From: Faecalibacterium sp. I3-3-89
GTDB taxonomy: Bacteria > Bacillota > Clostridia > Oscillospirales > Ruminococcaceae
NCBI RefSeq assembly: GCF_023347275.1
Contig: NZ_CP094468.1
Span: 2,356,001-2,420,000 of the forward strand
Direction: 5' to 3'
DNA length: 64,000 nucleotides
The position numbers and the translations under genes were made by a program. Numbering within the stretch: the first letter of the stretch is position 1; each line of letters begins with the position of its first letter. Of the stretch, positions 28,997 through 37,713 are shown piece by piece. Under the pieces are notes generated by a model that did not search any database, had not been told where the DNA came from, and saw nothing but the letters and a program-made list of their open reading frames with translations.

Positions 28997-29155
28997 GGAG
29001 AAACGAGAAAAAAGCTTTTAGCGGAGCGGCTTAGCTTTTTTCCGTTTCGACTTCCTCTTTGGGGTCTGAAAGGGGCGAGCAGCCCCTTTCTCGTGGATCC
29101 AGCGCGTCGAAATCGCTGGTGGTTTTCTGGTTCTCTTTTGACACCAAAAGAGAAC
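28997..29155 (+). repeat. Multi-hairpin repeat, copy A1
   Basis: About 160 bases between ecfT and truA with four consecutive stems: H1 GAAAAAAGCT/AGCTTTTTTC (29007-29016/29033-29042), H2 GAAAGGGGC-GAGCA-GCCCCTTTC (29068-29090), H3 CCAGCG/CGCTGG around TCGAAA (29099-29119), H4 GTTCTCTTTTG/CAAAAGAGAAC (29130-29155). It is about 90 percent identical to copy A2 at 50601 over the last 110 bases. Strand is arbitrary. Confidence 0.85.
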
Positions 29156-29169
29156 AAATTCCTCGCTCT

Positions 29170-29985
29170 TTAGAAGTTCGGGAACACCAGCCTCGACGCC
29201 AGGATCACTGCAAAGCAGGCGAGGCAGACCGCGAGGTCGATGTAATCCTGTCTCGTGCAGCGCAGCACCTTGAGGCGGGTGCGGCCATCGCCGCCGCGGT
29301 AGCAGCGGCACTCCATGGCCATGGCCAGCTCGTCAGCGCGGCGGAAAGCCGAGATGAACAGGGGCACCAGCACCGGCACCAGCGCCTTGATGCGCTCCGT
29401 CATCTTGCCGTTGTCCAGCTGTGCGCCGCGGGCCTTCTGGGCGTTCATGATCTTATCGGTCTCCTCGATGAGGGTGGGGATGAACCGCAGCGCAATGCTC
29501 ATCATCATCGCCAGCTCGTGCACCGGGAAGTGGAGCTTCCCGAGGGGCTTCAGCAGCTGCTCGATGGCATCCGTCAGGACGATGGGGCTGGTGGTGTAGG
29601 TCAGCAGGCTGGTGCCTGCGATAAGGGCCATGACACGGACGGCCATCAGCACAGCATACCGGATGCCCTCCGCGTAAACGGTCAGAAAACCGAACTGAAA
29701 CACCGGGTCGCCCTCGCCTGAAACGAAAAAGAGGTTCAGCACCGCCGTAAAGACGATGATGGGGAAGATGGGCTTCAGGCTCTTGACGATGAGCCGGAAG
29801 GGGATCTTTGCCACCGCATACATCACAGCGAGGAAGATCAGCGAAAGCGCAAGGCCCAGCGGGTTCGACGCCGCAAAGAGCAGCACGATATACAGGATGG
29901 TCAGCACCAGCTTGAGCCGGGGGTCAAACCGGTGGACGAGGCTGTTGCCCGGGAAGTGCTGGCCGATGGTAATATCTCTCAGCAT
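29170..29985 (-). CDS. ecfT: Energy-coupling factor transporter transmembrane protein EcfT
   Basis: 271 residues with about five to six membrane helices. The coupling-helix motif QKARGAQ (Ala-Arg-Gly) lies near residue 195 and contacts the ATPases. EcfT with EcfA1/EcfA2 forms the shared energizing module for vitamin and metal uptake by exchangeable S components. No S component is encoded nearby, so this is a group II ECF module serving several unlinked substrates. Its start overlaps the ecfA2 end by seven bases. Confidence 0.95.
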   Translation of the reverse strand: MLRDITIGQHFPGNSLVHRFDPRLKLVLTILYIVLLFAASNPLGLALSLIFLAVMYAVAKIPFRLIVKSLKPIFPIIVFTAVLNLFFVSGEGDPVFQFGFLTVYAEGIRYAVLMAVRVMALIAGTSLLTYTTSPIVLTDAIEQLLKPLGKLHFPVHELAMMMSIALRFIPTLIEETDKIMNAQKARGAQLDNGKMTERIKALVPVLVPLFISAFRRADELAMAMECRCYRGGDGRTRLKVLRCTRQDYIDLAVCLACFAVILASRLVFPNF

Positions 29986-30902
29986 CCGGCTGCACCCCCT
30001 TCCTGCGTATTTTCATTCCGGGGCAGGACGAGAGTCTCTCCCGCATCCCGCCGGGCCTTTGCCGCCAGAATGGTCTTGACGGCGTAGGGGATGGTGTAGA
30101 CGTCCGCCGGGACATCCACCCCCATCTCCCGCAGCTTGAGGAAGATCTTCGTCACCTGCGGGACGGAGAGGCCCAGTTCCAGCAGCTCCGGCGCACGGGC
30201 AAAGACCTTTTCCACCGTATCGTACATGGCGATCTTCTTCCGGCTCATCACCAGCACCTTGTCGGCGTACTTGGCGATGTCCTCCATGCTGTGGGAGACG
30301 AGAAGCACGGTGGTGCCGGTCTTTTTGTGGTAGTCCTTCACTTCCGAGAGGATCTCATCTCTGCCCTCGGGGTCGAGGCCCGCCGCAGGCTCGTCCAGCA
30401 CGAGGATGCGGGGCTTCATGGCCATGACGCCGGCCACGGCCACACGGCGCTTCTGACCGCCGGACAGCTCGAAGGGGCTGCGCTCCAAAAGCGCTTCATC
30501 GAGGCCGACGAACCGGGCCGCCTCATGGACGCGCGCGTCGATCTCTGCCTCGTCCAGCCCCATGTTCTTGGGGCCAAAGGCGATGTCCTTGTAGCAGGTC
30601 TCCTCAAACAGCTGGTACTCCGGGTACTGGAACACCAGACCCGTCAGGAAACGGAAATCTCTTATCTTTTCCGGCTCGGCCCAGAGGTCGCGGCCATCAA
30701 TGATGATCTTACCGCTGGTGGGCTTGTTCAGTCCGTTCATATGGGTGATGAGGGTGCTCTTGCCGGAGCCGGTGGCTCCGATGATGCCCACGAAATCGCC
30801 CTCTTCCACCTCAAAGCTCACGTCGTCCAGCGCAGTGACCGCATTCGGCATACCGGGATTGTAGACATAGCTCAGGTGTTCTACTTTGATGATGCTTGCC
30901 AT
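29979..30902 (-). CDS. ecfA2: ECF transporter ATP-binding protein EcfA2
   Basis: 307 residues. ABC ATPase motifs: Walker A GATGSGKST near residue 42, Q-loop VFQYPEYQLF, signature LSGGQKRRV, Walker B ILVLDEPAAGLD, and switch His in LVSHSME. The C-terminal extension is typical of ECF ATPases. It pairs with EcfA1, encoded 13 bases upstream in the same operon. Confidence 0.95.
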   Translation of the reverse strand: MASIIKVEHLSYVYNPGMPNAVTALDDVSFEVEEGDFVGIIGATGSGKSTLITHMNGLNKPTSGKIIIDGRDLWAEPEKIRDFRFLTGLVFQYPEYQLFEETCYKDIAFGPKNMGLDEAEIDARVHEAARFVGLDEALLERSPFELSGGQKRRVAVAGVMAMKPRILVLDEPAAGLDPEGRDEILSEVKDYHKKTGTTVLLVSHSMEDIAKYADKVLVMSRKKIAMYDTVEKVFARAPELLELGLSVPQVTKIFLKLREMGVDVPADVYTIPYAVKTILAAKARRDAGETLVLPRNENTQEGGAAGC

Positions 30903-30915
30903 GCTTCCGCCCCCC

Positions 30916-31755
30916 TTATTTCAGCAGCTCATACAGAGCCTGTGCGCATTCGCCGGTGTCGATGATGCCCTCGGGCAGGGGGATGCCGGCCTTGACCAGC
31001 TCATCCCGCAGCTCTGCGGCCTGCGGCACATCGAGGCGGAGGGCGCGGACCTTCTCGGTCTGGCTGAACACCTCTTTCGGCGTGCCCTCCATCACCACTT
31101 TGCCCCCGCTCATCACCAGCACACGGTCGGCCTGTGCGGCCTCCTCCATGTAGTGGGTGATGGACACCACGGTAATGCCCATGTCCTTGTTGAGGTGGTG
31201 GATGGTCTGCATCACCTGCTCACGGCCCCGGGGGTCGAGCATGGCGGTGGCCTCGTCGAGGATGAGGCAGTCGGGCCGCATGGCAACGACGCCTGCGATG
31301 GCCACGCGCTGCTTCTGGCCGCCTGAGAGGTTGTGGGGCGCCCGCTCCCGGAACTCGTAGATGCCCGCCATCTTCATGGCGTCATCGACGCGGCGGCGCA
31401 TCTCCTCCGGCGGGACGCCGAGGTTTTCCAGCGCAAAGGCCACGTCCTCTTCCACCACCGTCGCCACGATCTGGTTGTCGGGGCTTTGGAACACCATGCC
31501 CACGGTCTGGCGAATGTCGTAGAGCTTGTCCTCGTCGGCGGTGTCCATCCCCTCGACGTACACCTTGCCCTCCTCCGGCAGGAGGATGGCATTGAAATGC
31601 TTGGCAAGGGTAGACTTGCCGCAGCCGTTCGCGCCCAGCACGGCCACGAACTCGCCCCGCCGGACCTGCATGGAGACGCCGTTGAGCGCGTAGCCCGGCT
31701 GCTCCGAGTCATAGCGGAACTTTAAATTTTCTGCTGTCAGTATCGTTTCACTCAT
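30916..31755 (-). CDS. ecfA1: ECF transporter ATP-binding protein EcfA1
   Basis: 279 residues. Walker A GANGCGKST near 41, Q-loop VFQSPDNQIV, signature LSGGQKQRV, Walker B CLILDEATAMLD (a Glu followed by Ala-Thr rather than Pro, as usual for EcfA1), switch His SITHYME. First gene of the ecfA1-ecfA2-ecfT operon. The QSPDNQ form identifies it as the A1 paralogue. Confidence 0.95.
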   Translation of the reverse strand: MSETILTAENLKFRYDSEQPGYALNGVSMQVRRGEFVAVLGANGCGKSTLAKHFNAILLPEEGKVYVEGMDTADEDKLYDIRQTVGMVFQSPDNQIVATVVEEDVAFALENLGVPPEEMRRRVDDAMKMAGIYEFRERAPHNLSGGQKQRVAIAGVVAMRPDCLILDEATAMLDPRGREQVMQTIHHLNKDMGITVVSITHYMEEAAQADRVLVMSGGKVVMEGTPKEVFSQTEKVRALRLDVPQAAELRDELVKAGIPLPEGIIDTGECAQALYELLK

Positions 31756-31819
31756 TTGTTTTCTCTTTCTGGTGGTGCGCCCCTCCGAAAGGGGCTGTAC
31801 CCCATACTATAAGGTGGTC

Positions 31820-31948
31820 AACCTCTCCGTCACGGCTGACGCCGTGCCACCTCTCCTATCGAGGAGAGGCCTTGGCATTCCGGAAAGTTCCGCCTCTTCG
31901 CCAGAGGCTCCCCTACTAGGGGAGCTGGCGCGAAGCGCCTGAGAGGTT
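31820..31948. repeat. Hairpin-rich MITE-like repeat, copy B1
   Basis: 129 bases bounded by inverted termini AACCTCTC / GAGAGGTT. It holds CACGGC/GCCGTG, CCTCTCC/GGAGAGG, GCCTCT/AGAGGC, CTCCCCT/AGGGGAG and GGCGC/GCGCC stems. A shorter relative is at 35963-36030. No reading frame, so non-autonomous if mobile. Confidence 0.75.
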
Positions 31949-32000
31949 GTATGGAAGGACAGCCTGACCCAAAGGCCCCTGCCCTTACGGTTTGAAAATT

Positions 32001-32876
32001 TTATTCCTCCCAGATCGCCGTCGCGCCGCAGGGCACGACGCCGCCGGTAGCGGAGACGGGCAGGCCGATCTCGTCGCAGGAGGTCTGCCCGCCGAAGCGG
32101 GGCACCAGCGTCGTCTTGAGCATATATTCCATGACGGCGGGCGACAGACCGGTGGTGTAGCTGTTGACGGCAAAGAAGAGCGGCTGATCGCTCAGGACCT
32201 CCTCGCACTGGCTGATAAGGTCGTAGATGCAGTCTTCCAGCTTCCAGATCTCGCCGCCGGGGCCGCGGCCATAGCTGGGCGGGTCCATGATGATGCCGTC
32301 GTAGGTGTTGCCCCGCCGCTTCTCGCGGGCGACGAATTTGGCGCAGTCGTCCACCAGCCAGCGGATGGGACGGTCTGCAAGGCCGCTGGCGGCGGCGTTG
32401 TCCTTGCCCCATGCCACGATGCCCTTGGAGGCGTCCACATGGCAGACGGTGGCCCCGGCAGCCGCACAGGCCAGCGTGGCACCGCCGGTGTAGCCGAAGA
32501 GGTTCAGCACCTTGATGGGGCGGCCTGCGGCGCGGATCTTCTTTGCGTACCACGCCCAGTTGACGGCCTGTTCGGGGAAGACGCCGGTGTGCTTGAAGCC
32601 GGTGGGGCTGACGATGAGGGTCAGCTTATCCTCCCCTTCGCCGCAGCTGATCTTCCACTTCTCGGGCAGACGGCGGCGATACTCCCACTCACCACCGCCC
32701 TGATTGGAGCGGTGGTAGACGGCGTCTGCCTTGGCCCAGAGAGGACTTTGCTGGGGCGTCTTCCACACCACCTGCGGGTCAGGCCGGACCAGCAGCGTCT
32801 CACCCCAGCGTTCCAGCCGGTTGCCGTCGGTGGCATCCAGCAGCTCGTAGTCTTTCCATGTATCTGCAGGGCGCAT
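32001..32876 (-). CDS. Class I SAM-dependent (RlmI/RlmL-like) rRNA methyltransferase
   Basis: 291 residues from the ATG at 32876, with AAGGAGG eight bases upstream; the longer frame is non-coding. The Rossmann SAM site is VLNLFGYTGGATLACAAAG, followed by VCHVDASKG; the catalytic motif is MDPPSYGRG. This fits the 5-methylcytosine/guanine-N2 rRNA methyltransferase clan (RlmI-like) but without a PUA domain. Target base cannot be assigned. It is preceded by glmM on the same strand (32-base gap), so probably in one transcript. Confidence 0.85.
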   Translation of the reverse strand: MRPADTWKDYELLDATDGNRLERWGETLLVRPDPQVVWKTPQQSPLWAKADAVYHRSNQGGGEWEYRRRLPEKWKISCGEGEDKLTLIVSPTGFKHTGVFPEQAVNWAWYAKKIRAAGRPIKVLNLFGYTGGATLACAAAGATVCHVDASKGIVAWGKDNAAASGLADRPIRWLVDDCAKFVAREKRRGNTYDGIIMDPPSYGRGPGGEIWKLEDCIYDLISQCEEVLSDQPLFFAVNSYTTGLSPAVMEYMLKTTLVPRFGGQTSCDEIGLPVSATGGVVPCGATAIWEE

Positions 32877-32908
32877 ATGCGTCCTCCTTCCTGCTTTTTG
32901 TCTGTAGC

Positions 32909-34273
32909 TTAACCCTCGAGCCCCTCGAGGATGCGCTTGTTGATCTTCTCCACGATGCGCTTGGCGCAGCAATCGATGGCCTCGAGGTCCTGACCCTCCA
33001 CCATGACGCGGATCTTCGGTTCGGTGCCGGACACCCGCACCAGCACGCGGCCCATGCCCATCAGCTTCTGCTCCTCGTTCTCGATGAAACCGGCCAGCAC
33101 CTCGTCCGCCTTGTAGGCAGCCTTCTGGGCAGCATTGGCCACGACATTCACCAGCACCTGCGGGTACTGGGCATAGATGCCGTTCAGCTCGCTCATCTTC
33201 TTGCCGCTCTCGGCCAGCAGCCTGAGCAGCTTGCCTGCGGTCAGCTCGCCGTCGCCGGTGGTGGCGTGGTGGAGCAGGATGACGTGGCCGCTCTGCTCGC
33301 CGCCGATGGCGTAGCCGTTCTCCCGCATATTCTCGAGGACGTAGCGGTCGCCTACGGCGGTCTTTTCGGTGTTGATGCCCTGAGACTCCATATACTTGAC
33401 GAAGCCGAGGTTGGACATGACCGTAACGACAGCGGTGTTGCCGTCCAGACGGCCCTTATCCTTCATCGCCATCGCCAGCAGGGCGATGATCTTGTCGCCG
33501 TCAAGCTCCTGCCCCTTCTCGTCGCAGGCGAGGCAGCGGTCGGCGTCGCCGTCAAAGGCGATGCCGCAGTCGAAGCCGCCCTCGACGACAGCCTTTTCCA
33601 GATTGTCCAGATGGGTGCTGCCCACACCGGCGTTGATGTTCCTGCCGTCGGGGCTGACGCCGAGGAAGGTGCACTTTGCGCCCAGACGGGGGAACAGCTG
33701 CCGGGCCACCTCGGCGGACGCGCCGTTGGCGCAGTCGATACAGACGTTCAGGCCCGACAGGTCGCCGCCGATGGACTCATACAGATGCTCGACGTAGTCC
33801 TTGATGCCGTCGATGCGGCAGGTCACACGGCCCACACCGTCGCCGGTGGCCAGCGGGATGCCCGCACACTTGTCGTCGATGTGTGCCTCGATCTCCTCTT
33901 CCACATCGTCCGGCAGCTTGTAGCCGGTCCCGGCGAAGATCTTGATGCCGTTGAACTCCATCGGGTTGTGGGAGGCCGAGATGACGACACCGGCGTCGGC
34001 GTTGTACTTGCGCACCAGATAGGCTACGGCGGGGGTGGGCACGACGCCCAGACTCTCGACGTCCGCGCCCACACTGCACAGGCCGGCCGTCAGGGCAGCT
34101 TCCAGCATATCGCCGGACTGGCGGGTGTCCTTGCCGATGAGGATGTGGGGCTTGTGGCCGGTGCTGCTGGTCAGCACGGCGGCAGCGCCGCGTCCGATGA
34201 GCATCGCCATCTCACAGGTCAGATCTGCACCGGCCACGCCGCGCACACCATCGGTACCAAAATACTTTCCCAT
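32909..34273 (-). CDS. glmM: Phosphoglucosamine mutase GlmM
   Basis: 454 residues. Starts GKYFGTDGVRG (phosphosugar loop); catalytic phosphoserine in ISASHNPMEFNGIK near residue 103; metal-binding DGDADR near 240; sugar-binding GGEQSGH; C-terminal phosphate loop RVSGTEPKIRVMVE. GlmM converts glucosamine-6-phosphate to glucosamine-1-phosphate for UDP-GlcNAc and peptidoglycan synthesis. It follows ruvB by 14 bases, joining a ruvC-ruvA-ruvB-glmM transcript. Confidence 0.96.
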   Translation of the reverse strand: MGKYFGTDGVRGVAGADLTCEMAMLIGRGAAAVLTSSTGHKPHILIGKDTRQSGDMLEAALTAGLCSVGADVESLGVVPTPAVAYLVRKYNADAGVVISASHNPMEFNGIKIFAGTGYKLPDDVEEEIEAHIDDKCAGIPLATGDGVGRVTCRIDGIKDYVEHLYESIGGDLSGLNVCIDCANGASAEVARQLFPRLGAKCTFLGVSPDGRNINAGVGSTHLDNLEKAVVEGGFDCGIAFDGDADRCLACDEKGQELDGDKIIALLAMAMKDKGRLDGNTAVVTVMSNLGFVKYMESQGINTEKTAVGDRYVLENMRENGYAIGGEQSGHVILLHHATTGDGELTAGKLLRLLAESGKKMSELNGIYAQYPQVLVNVVANAAQKAAYKADEVLAGFIENEEQKLMGMGRVLVRVSGTEPKIRVMVEGQDLEAIDCCAKRIVEKINKRILEGLEG

Positions 34274-34287
34274 AGTAAATACCTCGC

Positions 34288-35343
34288 TTAAAATAAGCTC
34301 TGTTGTCCATTGTCCTCGGCGCTGCCGCTCTCAGGCGCTTTCAGGCCGAGGTGTTCGTAAGCAAGCCGGGTGGCGCAGCGGCCCCGCGGCGTCCGGGTCA
34401 GGAAGCCCATCTGCATCAGATACGGCTCGCACAGGTCTTCCAGCGTCACAGCCTCCTCGCCGAGGGCAGCGGCCAGCGTTTCCAGACCCACCGGCCCGCC
34501 GCTGTACATCTCGATGATGGCGCGCAGCAGGCTGCGGTCCAGTTCGTCCAGACCCAGTGTGTCCACGTCCATCCGCTTGAGGCTCAGCAGCGCCACTTCC
34601 TGATCGATGACGCCGTCGCCCAGCACCGTGGCAAAGTCGCGGACCCGCTTCAGGAAGCGGTTCGCCACGCGGGGCGTGCCCCGGCTGCACTTTGCCAGCT
34701 CGTAAGCGCCCTCGGGGGTGATGGGCTGGTCAAGGATGCCTGCCGACCGGATGATGATGCGGCTCAACTCATCGGGGCTGTAAAGCTCCAGCTTGAGCAG
34801 CACGCCGAAGCGGTCCCGCAGCGGGCCGGTGATCTGGCCCGCGCGGGTGGTCGCGCCCACCAGCGTGAAGCGGGGCAGATTGATGCGGATGCTCTGGGCG
34901 CTGGGGCCTTTTCCGATCATGATGTCCAGCGCGTAATCCTCCAGCGCCGGGTAGAGCACCTCTTCCACCTGCCGGGAAAGGCGGTGGATCTCGTCGATAA
35001 AGAGGACGTCGCCCTCCTGCAGATTGGTCAGCAGGGCGGCGAGGTCGCCGGGCTTCTCGATGGCCGGGCCGCTGGTGATGCGGATCTGCACCCCCATCTC
35101 GTTGGCGATGATGCCGGCCAGCGTCGTCTTGCCCAGACCCGGCGGGCCATAGAGCAGGATGTGATCCATCGGCTCGCCCCGGCGCTTGGCCGCTTCGAGA
35201 TAGATCTTCAGGTTCTGCTTGACCTTTTCCTGTCCGATGTAGTCTTCGAGGTGCTGGGGGCGGAGGTTGTTTTCCTCGCTGTCCGCCGCCGTCATCCCGG
35301 GCTGCATCATTTTTGCGCCGTAGAGCGCGGTTTCGTCCTGCAT
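34288..35343 (-). CDS. ruvB: Holliday junction branch migration ATPase RuvB
   Basis: 351 residues. Opening [18 protein letters not shown], Walker [12 protein letters not shown], Walker [10 protein letters not shown], sensor GATTRAGQI, arginine finger region RDRFG, and a C-terminal winged helix ending in TPRGR. RuvB hexamers drive branch migration with RuvA. It starts three bases after the ruvA stop. Confidence 0.97.
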   Translation of the reverse strand: MQDETALYGAKMMQPGMTAADSEENNLRPQHLEDYIGQEKVKQNLKIYLEAAKRRGEPMDHILLYGPPGLGKTTLAGIIANEMGVQIRITSGPAIEKPGDLAALLTNLQEGDVLFIDEIHRLSRQVEEVLYPALEDYALDIMIGKGPSAQSIRINLPRFTLVGATTRAGQITGPLRDRFGVLLKLELYSPDELSRIIIRSAGILDQPITPEGAYELAKCSRGTPRVANRFLKRVRDFATVLGDGVIDQEVALLSLKRMDVDTLGLDELDRSLLRAIIEMYSGGPVGLETLAAALGEEAVTLEDLCEPYLMQMGFLTRTPRGRCATRLAYEHLGLKAPESGSAEDNGQQSLF

Positions 35344-35346
35344 CGT

Positions 35347-35958
35347 TTACCTCCTGCCCGCCATGCTGCGCAGCGCCAGCTTGATGATCTCTTCCACGGG
35401 GAGCGTGCCGTCGATCTTGGAGACGGCCAGCGCGGCCTCGCTTTGGCTGTAGCCCAGCGACACCAGCGCGGCGATGGCCTGCCCTGCCCCCTGCGCAGCG
35501 GCGGTATCCGCAGCCGCGCCTGCTACGTTCTCAAGGTCGATGCCGCCTGCAAAGCCCTTGGCCACCTTATCCTTCAGCTCCAGCACGATGCGCTGGGCCA
35601 GCTTCGGGCCGACGCCGGACGCAGCCTTGAACGCCTTGTGGTCGCCCGCCGAGATGGCCAGCGCCACACGGTCCGGCTCCATGACGCTCAGGATGGCCAG
35701 ACCCACCTTCGCGCCCACGCCCGACACCGAGGTGAGCAGCTCAAAGCAGGCCTGCTGCTCCTCGCTGGCAAAGCCGTAGAGGCTGACGTCGTTCTCCGTG
35801 ACGCTCATCACGGTGTAGATGGTGGCCTCCTTGCCCACGCCGGGCAGCGCACCGGCCACGCTGGCCGGGCACTGGGCGTAGTACCCCACGCCGCCGCAGC
35901 AGATGACCACAGCGTTCAGGGTCTTTTTGATGATCTTTCCGGTTAAGCTGTATATCAT
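35347..35958 (-). CDS. ruvA: Holliday junction binding protein RuvA
   Basis: 203 residues from MIYSLTGKII at 35958; the six-codon longer start is unlikely. Domain I is an OB fold (1-65), domain II has two helix-hairpin-helix motifs (LTSVSGVGAKVGLAIL and ASGVGPKLAQRIVLEL), domain III (about 155-203) binds RuvB. The Shine-Dalgarno GAGAGGG lies at the edge of a repeat copy (35963-36030). Co-transcribed with ruvB. Confidence 0.96.
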   Translation of the reverse strand: MIYSLTGKIIKKTLNAVVICCGGVGYYAQCPASVAGALPGVGKEATIYTVMSVTENDVSLYGFASEEQQACFELLTSVSGVGAKVGLAILSVMEPDRVALAISAGDHKAFKAASGVGPKLAQRIVLELKDKVAKGFAGGIDLENVAGAAADTAAAQGAGQAIAALVSLGYSQSEAALAVSKIDGTLPVEEIIKLALRSMAGRR

Positions 35959-35962
35959 AATA

Positions 35963-36030
35963 GCCCTCTCAGTCAATGCCTGCCGGCATTGCCAGCTCTC
36001 CCATAGGGAGAGCCACTGGCGTGCCGGGCA
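35963..36030. repeat. Hairpin repeat, truncated copy B2
   Basis: CCTCTCAGTC, then AATGCC/GGCATT and CTCTCCC/GGGAGAG stems and a CTGGCG segment, in the same order as the reverse complement of copy B1 (31820-31948) but with different stem bases. It sits between ruvC and ruvA. Confidence 0.65.
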
Positions 36031-36095
36031 GGTCTATCGGATACGAGAAAGTTTTATTGTTTCGGAAACTATAGTGCCCTGCTGTCAAGGGCAGC

Positions 36096-36608
36096 TCAGA
36101 TAGGGCCGGGCACTCTCCGCACGAAGCGGTTGAGCTGGCTGCCGTTGGTGTGGCAGAAGGTAATGGCCATCGCCAGCGCGTCGGCGGTATCGTCGGGCTT
36201 GGGGATGGCGGGCAGGTGCAGCAGAACGCGGGTCATCTCCTGCACCTGCTTTTTCACGGCCTTGCCGTAGCCGGTAACGGCCTGCTTGACCTGCATGGGG
36301 GTGTACTCGTAGATGGGAAGCCCCGCCTGCGCCGCCGCCAGCAGGATGACGCCGCGCGCCTCGGCCACGCCGATGACGGTGGTCTGGTTGTGCTGGTAGA
36401 ACAGCTTTTCGATGGCCAGCGCCTCTGGCCGTGTCTGCTCGATGACCTCCCGGATGCCTGCATACACCTCATCCAGCCGCCGCTCGAACGGCACACCGGC
36501 GTCCGTGCACACCGCGCCGAAATCCACCGGTGCAAAGCGGTTTCCCGCATAGTCCACCACGCCCCAGCCCACGATCGCGTAGCCCGGGTCGATGCCCAAT
36601 ACTCTCAT
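36096..36608 (-). CDS. ruvC: Crossover junction endodeoxyribonuclease RuvC
   Basis: 170 residues. Catalytic acids: Asp7 in GIDPGYAIVGWG, Glu in LAIEKLF (near 67), and two Asp in DDTADALAMAI (near 140). RuvC resolves Holliday junctions with RuvAB. The gap to ruvA is 137 bases and holds repeat B2, wider than usual for ruvC-ruvA. Confidence 0.96.
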   Translation of the reverse strand: MRVLGIDPGYAIVGWGVVDYAGNRFAPVDFGAVCTDAGVPFERRLDEVYAGIREVIEQTRPEALAIEKLFYQHNQTTVIGVAEARGVILLAAAQAGLPIYEYTPMQVKQAVTGYGKAVKKQVQEMTRVLLHLPAIPKPDDTADALAMAITFCHTNGSQLNRFVRRVPGPI

Positions 36609-36733
36609 TCTGCGATACCTTTCCTATTGTAATCATCTTATTATAGCACAGCTATAAAAAAGGGGCAACGATAACCTTTTCGCTTCCCCTGCCTGCGGCA
36701 GAAAGATTTTTTGGAGATTTTTGCAAAAAAGGC

Positions 36734-36762
36734 TTGATTTTTATTCCATCCTATGCTATCAT
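36734..36762 (+). promoter_or_regulatory. Promoter of tRNA-Val
   Basis: TTGATT (36734-36739), 17 bases, TATCAT (36757-36762), 30 bases upstream of the tRNA. Confidence 0.65.
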
Positions 36763-36792
36763 AATTGAGCTGACTACAGCAAAATAGAATAT

Positions 36793-36868
36793 GGACGGTT
36801 AGCTCAGCTGGTAGAGCATCTGCTTGACGTGCAGGAGGTCACAGGTTCGAGTCCTGTACCGTCCACCA
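36793..36868 (+). tRNA. tRNA-Val (GAC anticodon)
   Basis: GGACGGTTAGCTCAGCTGG opening, anticodon loop TTGACGT with GAC, TTCGAGT T-loop, acceptor CCGTCC and encoded CCA. All stems pair. It stands alone, followed by its own terminator and a small accessory region. Confidence 0.97.
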
Positions 36869-36876
36869 TACAGTTC

Positions 36877-36927
36877 GTACTCGAACCCGATTCTCTATGA
36901 GAAAGGGTTCGGGTACGCTTTTTGTTT
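36877..36927 (+). terminator. Terminator after tRNA-Val
   Basis: GTAC-t-CGAACCC / GGGTTCG-g-GTAC stem with a loop of about 16 bases, then GCTTTTTGTTT. Confidence 0.8.
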
Positions 36928-36987
36928 ACAGGAGGTTTTGAGAAAGGGCTACTCGGCCCATAAGCCGGAATGTGAAAGGATGAGAAG

Positions 36988-37515
36988 ATGACCTTTTTAG
37001 AAACAAATCGGCTCAGACTAAGAAATGTAAGTCCTAAAGATGCGATTCAGATGGTTGATTATCGAAATAACGAGCGATGCTCGAAATATCAACGAGGCCA
37101 GACGAAAGATTATAAGGATATTGTTACTTTGATCGAGCGTAATAAAGACAATGCCCTGAATATCGCATCGCCGACTATGATTAGTGTTGCATTAAGAGAA
37201 ACGGATGTCATGATTGGCGAAATCGTCGTTATGCCTAACGAGGGCACAATTTCTTTAGGGTACACATTTTCTTATAAAGTTCACCGAAACGGTTACGCCT
37301 ATGAAGCCTTGTCCTCTTTAATTGAGTATTTACACAAGCACTATCCTCAGTGGGATTTTATCTGTTTTACTGAAAGAGAGAACATTCCAAGTATGAGCCT
37401 TTTGAAGAAGCTGGGATATACGAATTTGGGTTATCTGCCGTCAAAGAATTCTCAAGTATTTGGAAAGTGGCTTCGCCAGGACACATTAGAAGAAATCACA
37501 AGTGCGGTTCGATAA
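36988..37515 (+). CDS. GNAT-family N-acetyltransferase (acquired, AT-rich)
   Basis: 175 residues of the RimJ/RimL-like GNAT class: LETNRLRLRNVSPKDAIQMV opening, beta core SLGYTFSYKVHRNGYAYEAL with a degenerate acetyl-CoA loop, and the late ENIPSMSLLKKLGYTNLG motif. The base composition is far more AT-rich than any other gene in the window, suggesting recent transfer. It lies in the interval between tRNA-Val and a degenerate tRNA 3' end. Substrate unknown. Confidence 0.85.
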   Translation: MTFLETNRLRLRNVSPKDAIQMVDYRNNERCSKYQRGQTKDYKDIVTLIERNKDNALNIASPTMISVALRETDVMIGEIVVMPNEGTISLGYTFSYKVHRNGYAYEALSSLIEYLHKHYPQWDFICFTERENIPSMSLLKKLGYTNLGYLPSKNSQVFGKWLRQDTLEEITSAVR

Positions 37516-37661
37516 CTCCTAGTTTATCGCAACCTCAGAAGCAGGGTTTGGGGCACCGCACGCCCCAACAAGAAGCTGTTCCAAAGGGAGCAAGAATTTT
37601 CAACAACTGAAAATTTGTGGCCACGGGACGATTCTTGCTCTCACCGTCAGAATCATCCGCC
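37516..37661. other. Intergenic stretch with two inverted repeats
   Basis: TTGGGGC/GCCCCAA (about 37547-37568) could end the GNAT transcript but lacks a T run. GAGCAAGAAT / ATTCTTGCTC (about 37589-37640) forms a longer stem. No gene. Confidence 0.45.
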
Positions 37662-37690
37662 TTGCACTCGTAGTCATTTTGTGATACAAT
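37662..37690 (+). promoter_or_regulatory. Promoter of the toxin-antitoxin operon
   Basis: TTGCAC (37662-37667), 17-base spacer, TACAAT (37685-37690), 24 bases before the antitoxin start. Confidence 0.65.
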
Positions 37691-37713
37691 TATCCCGATA
37701 GGAGGTGTCTCGT

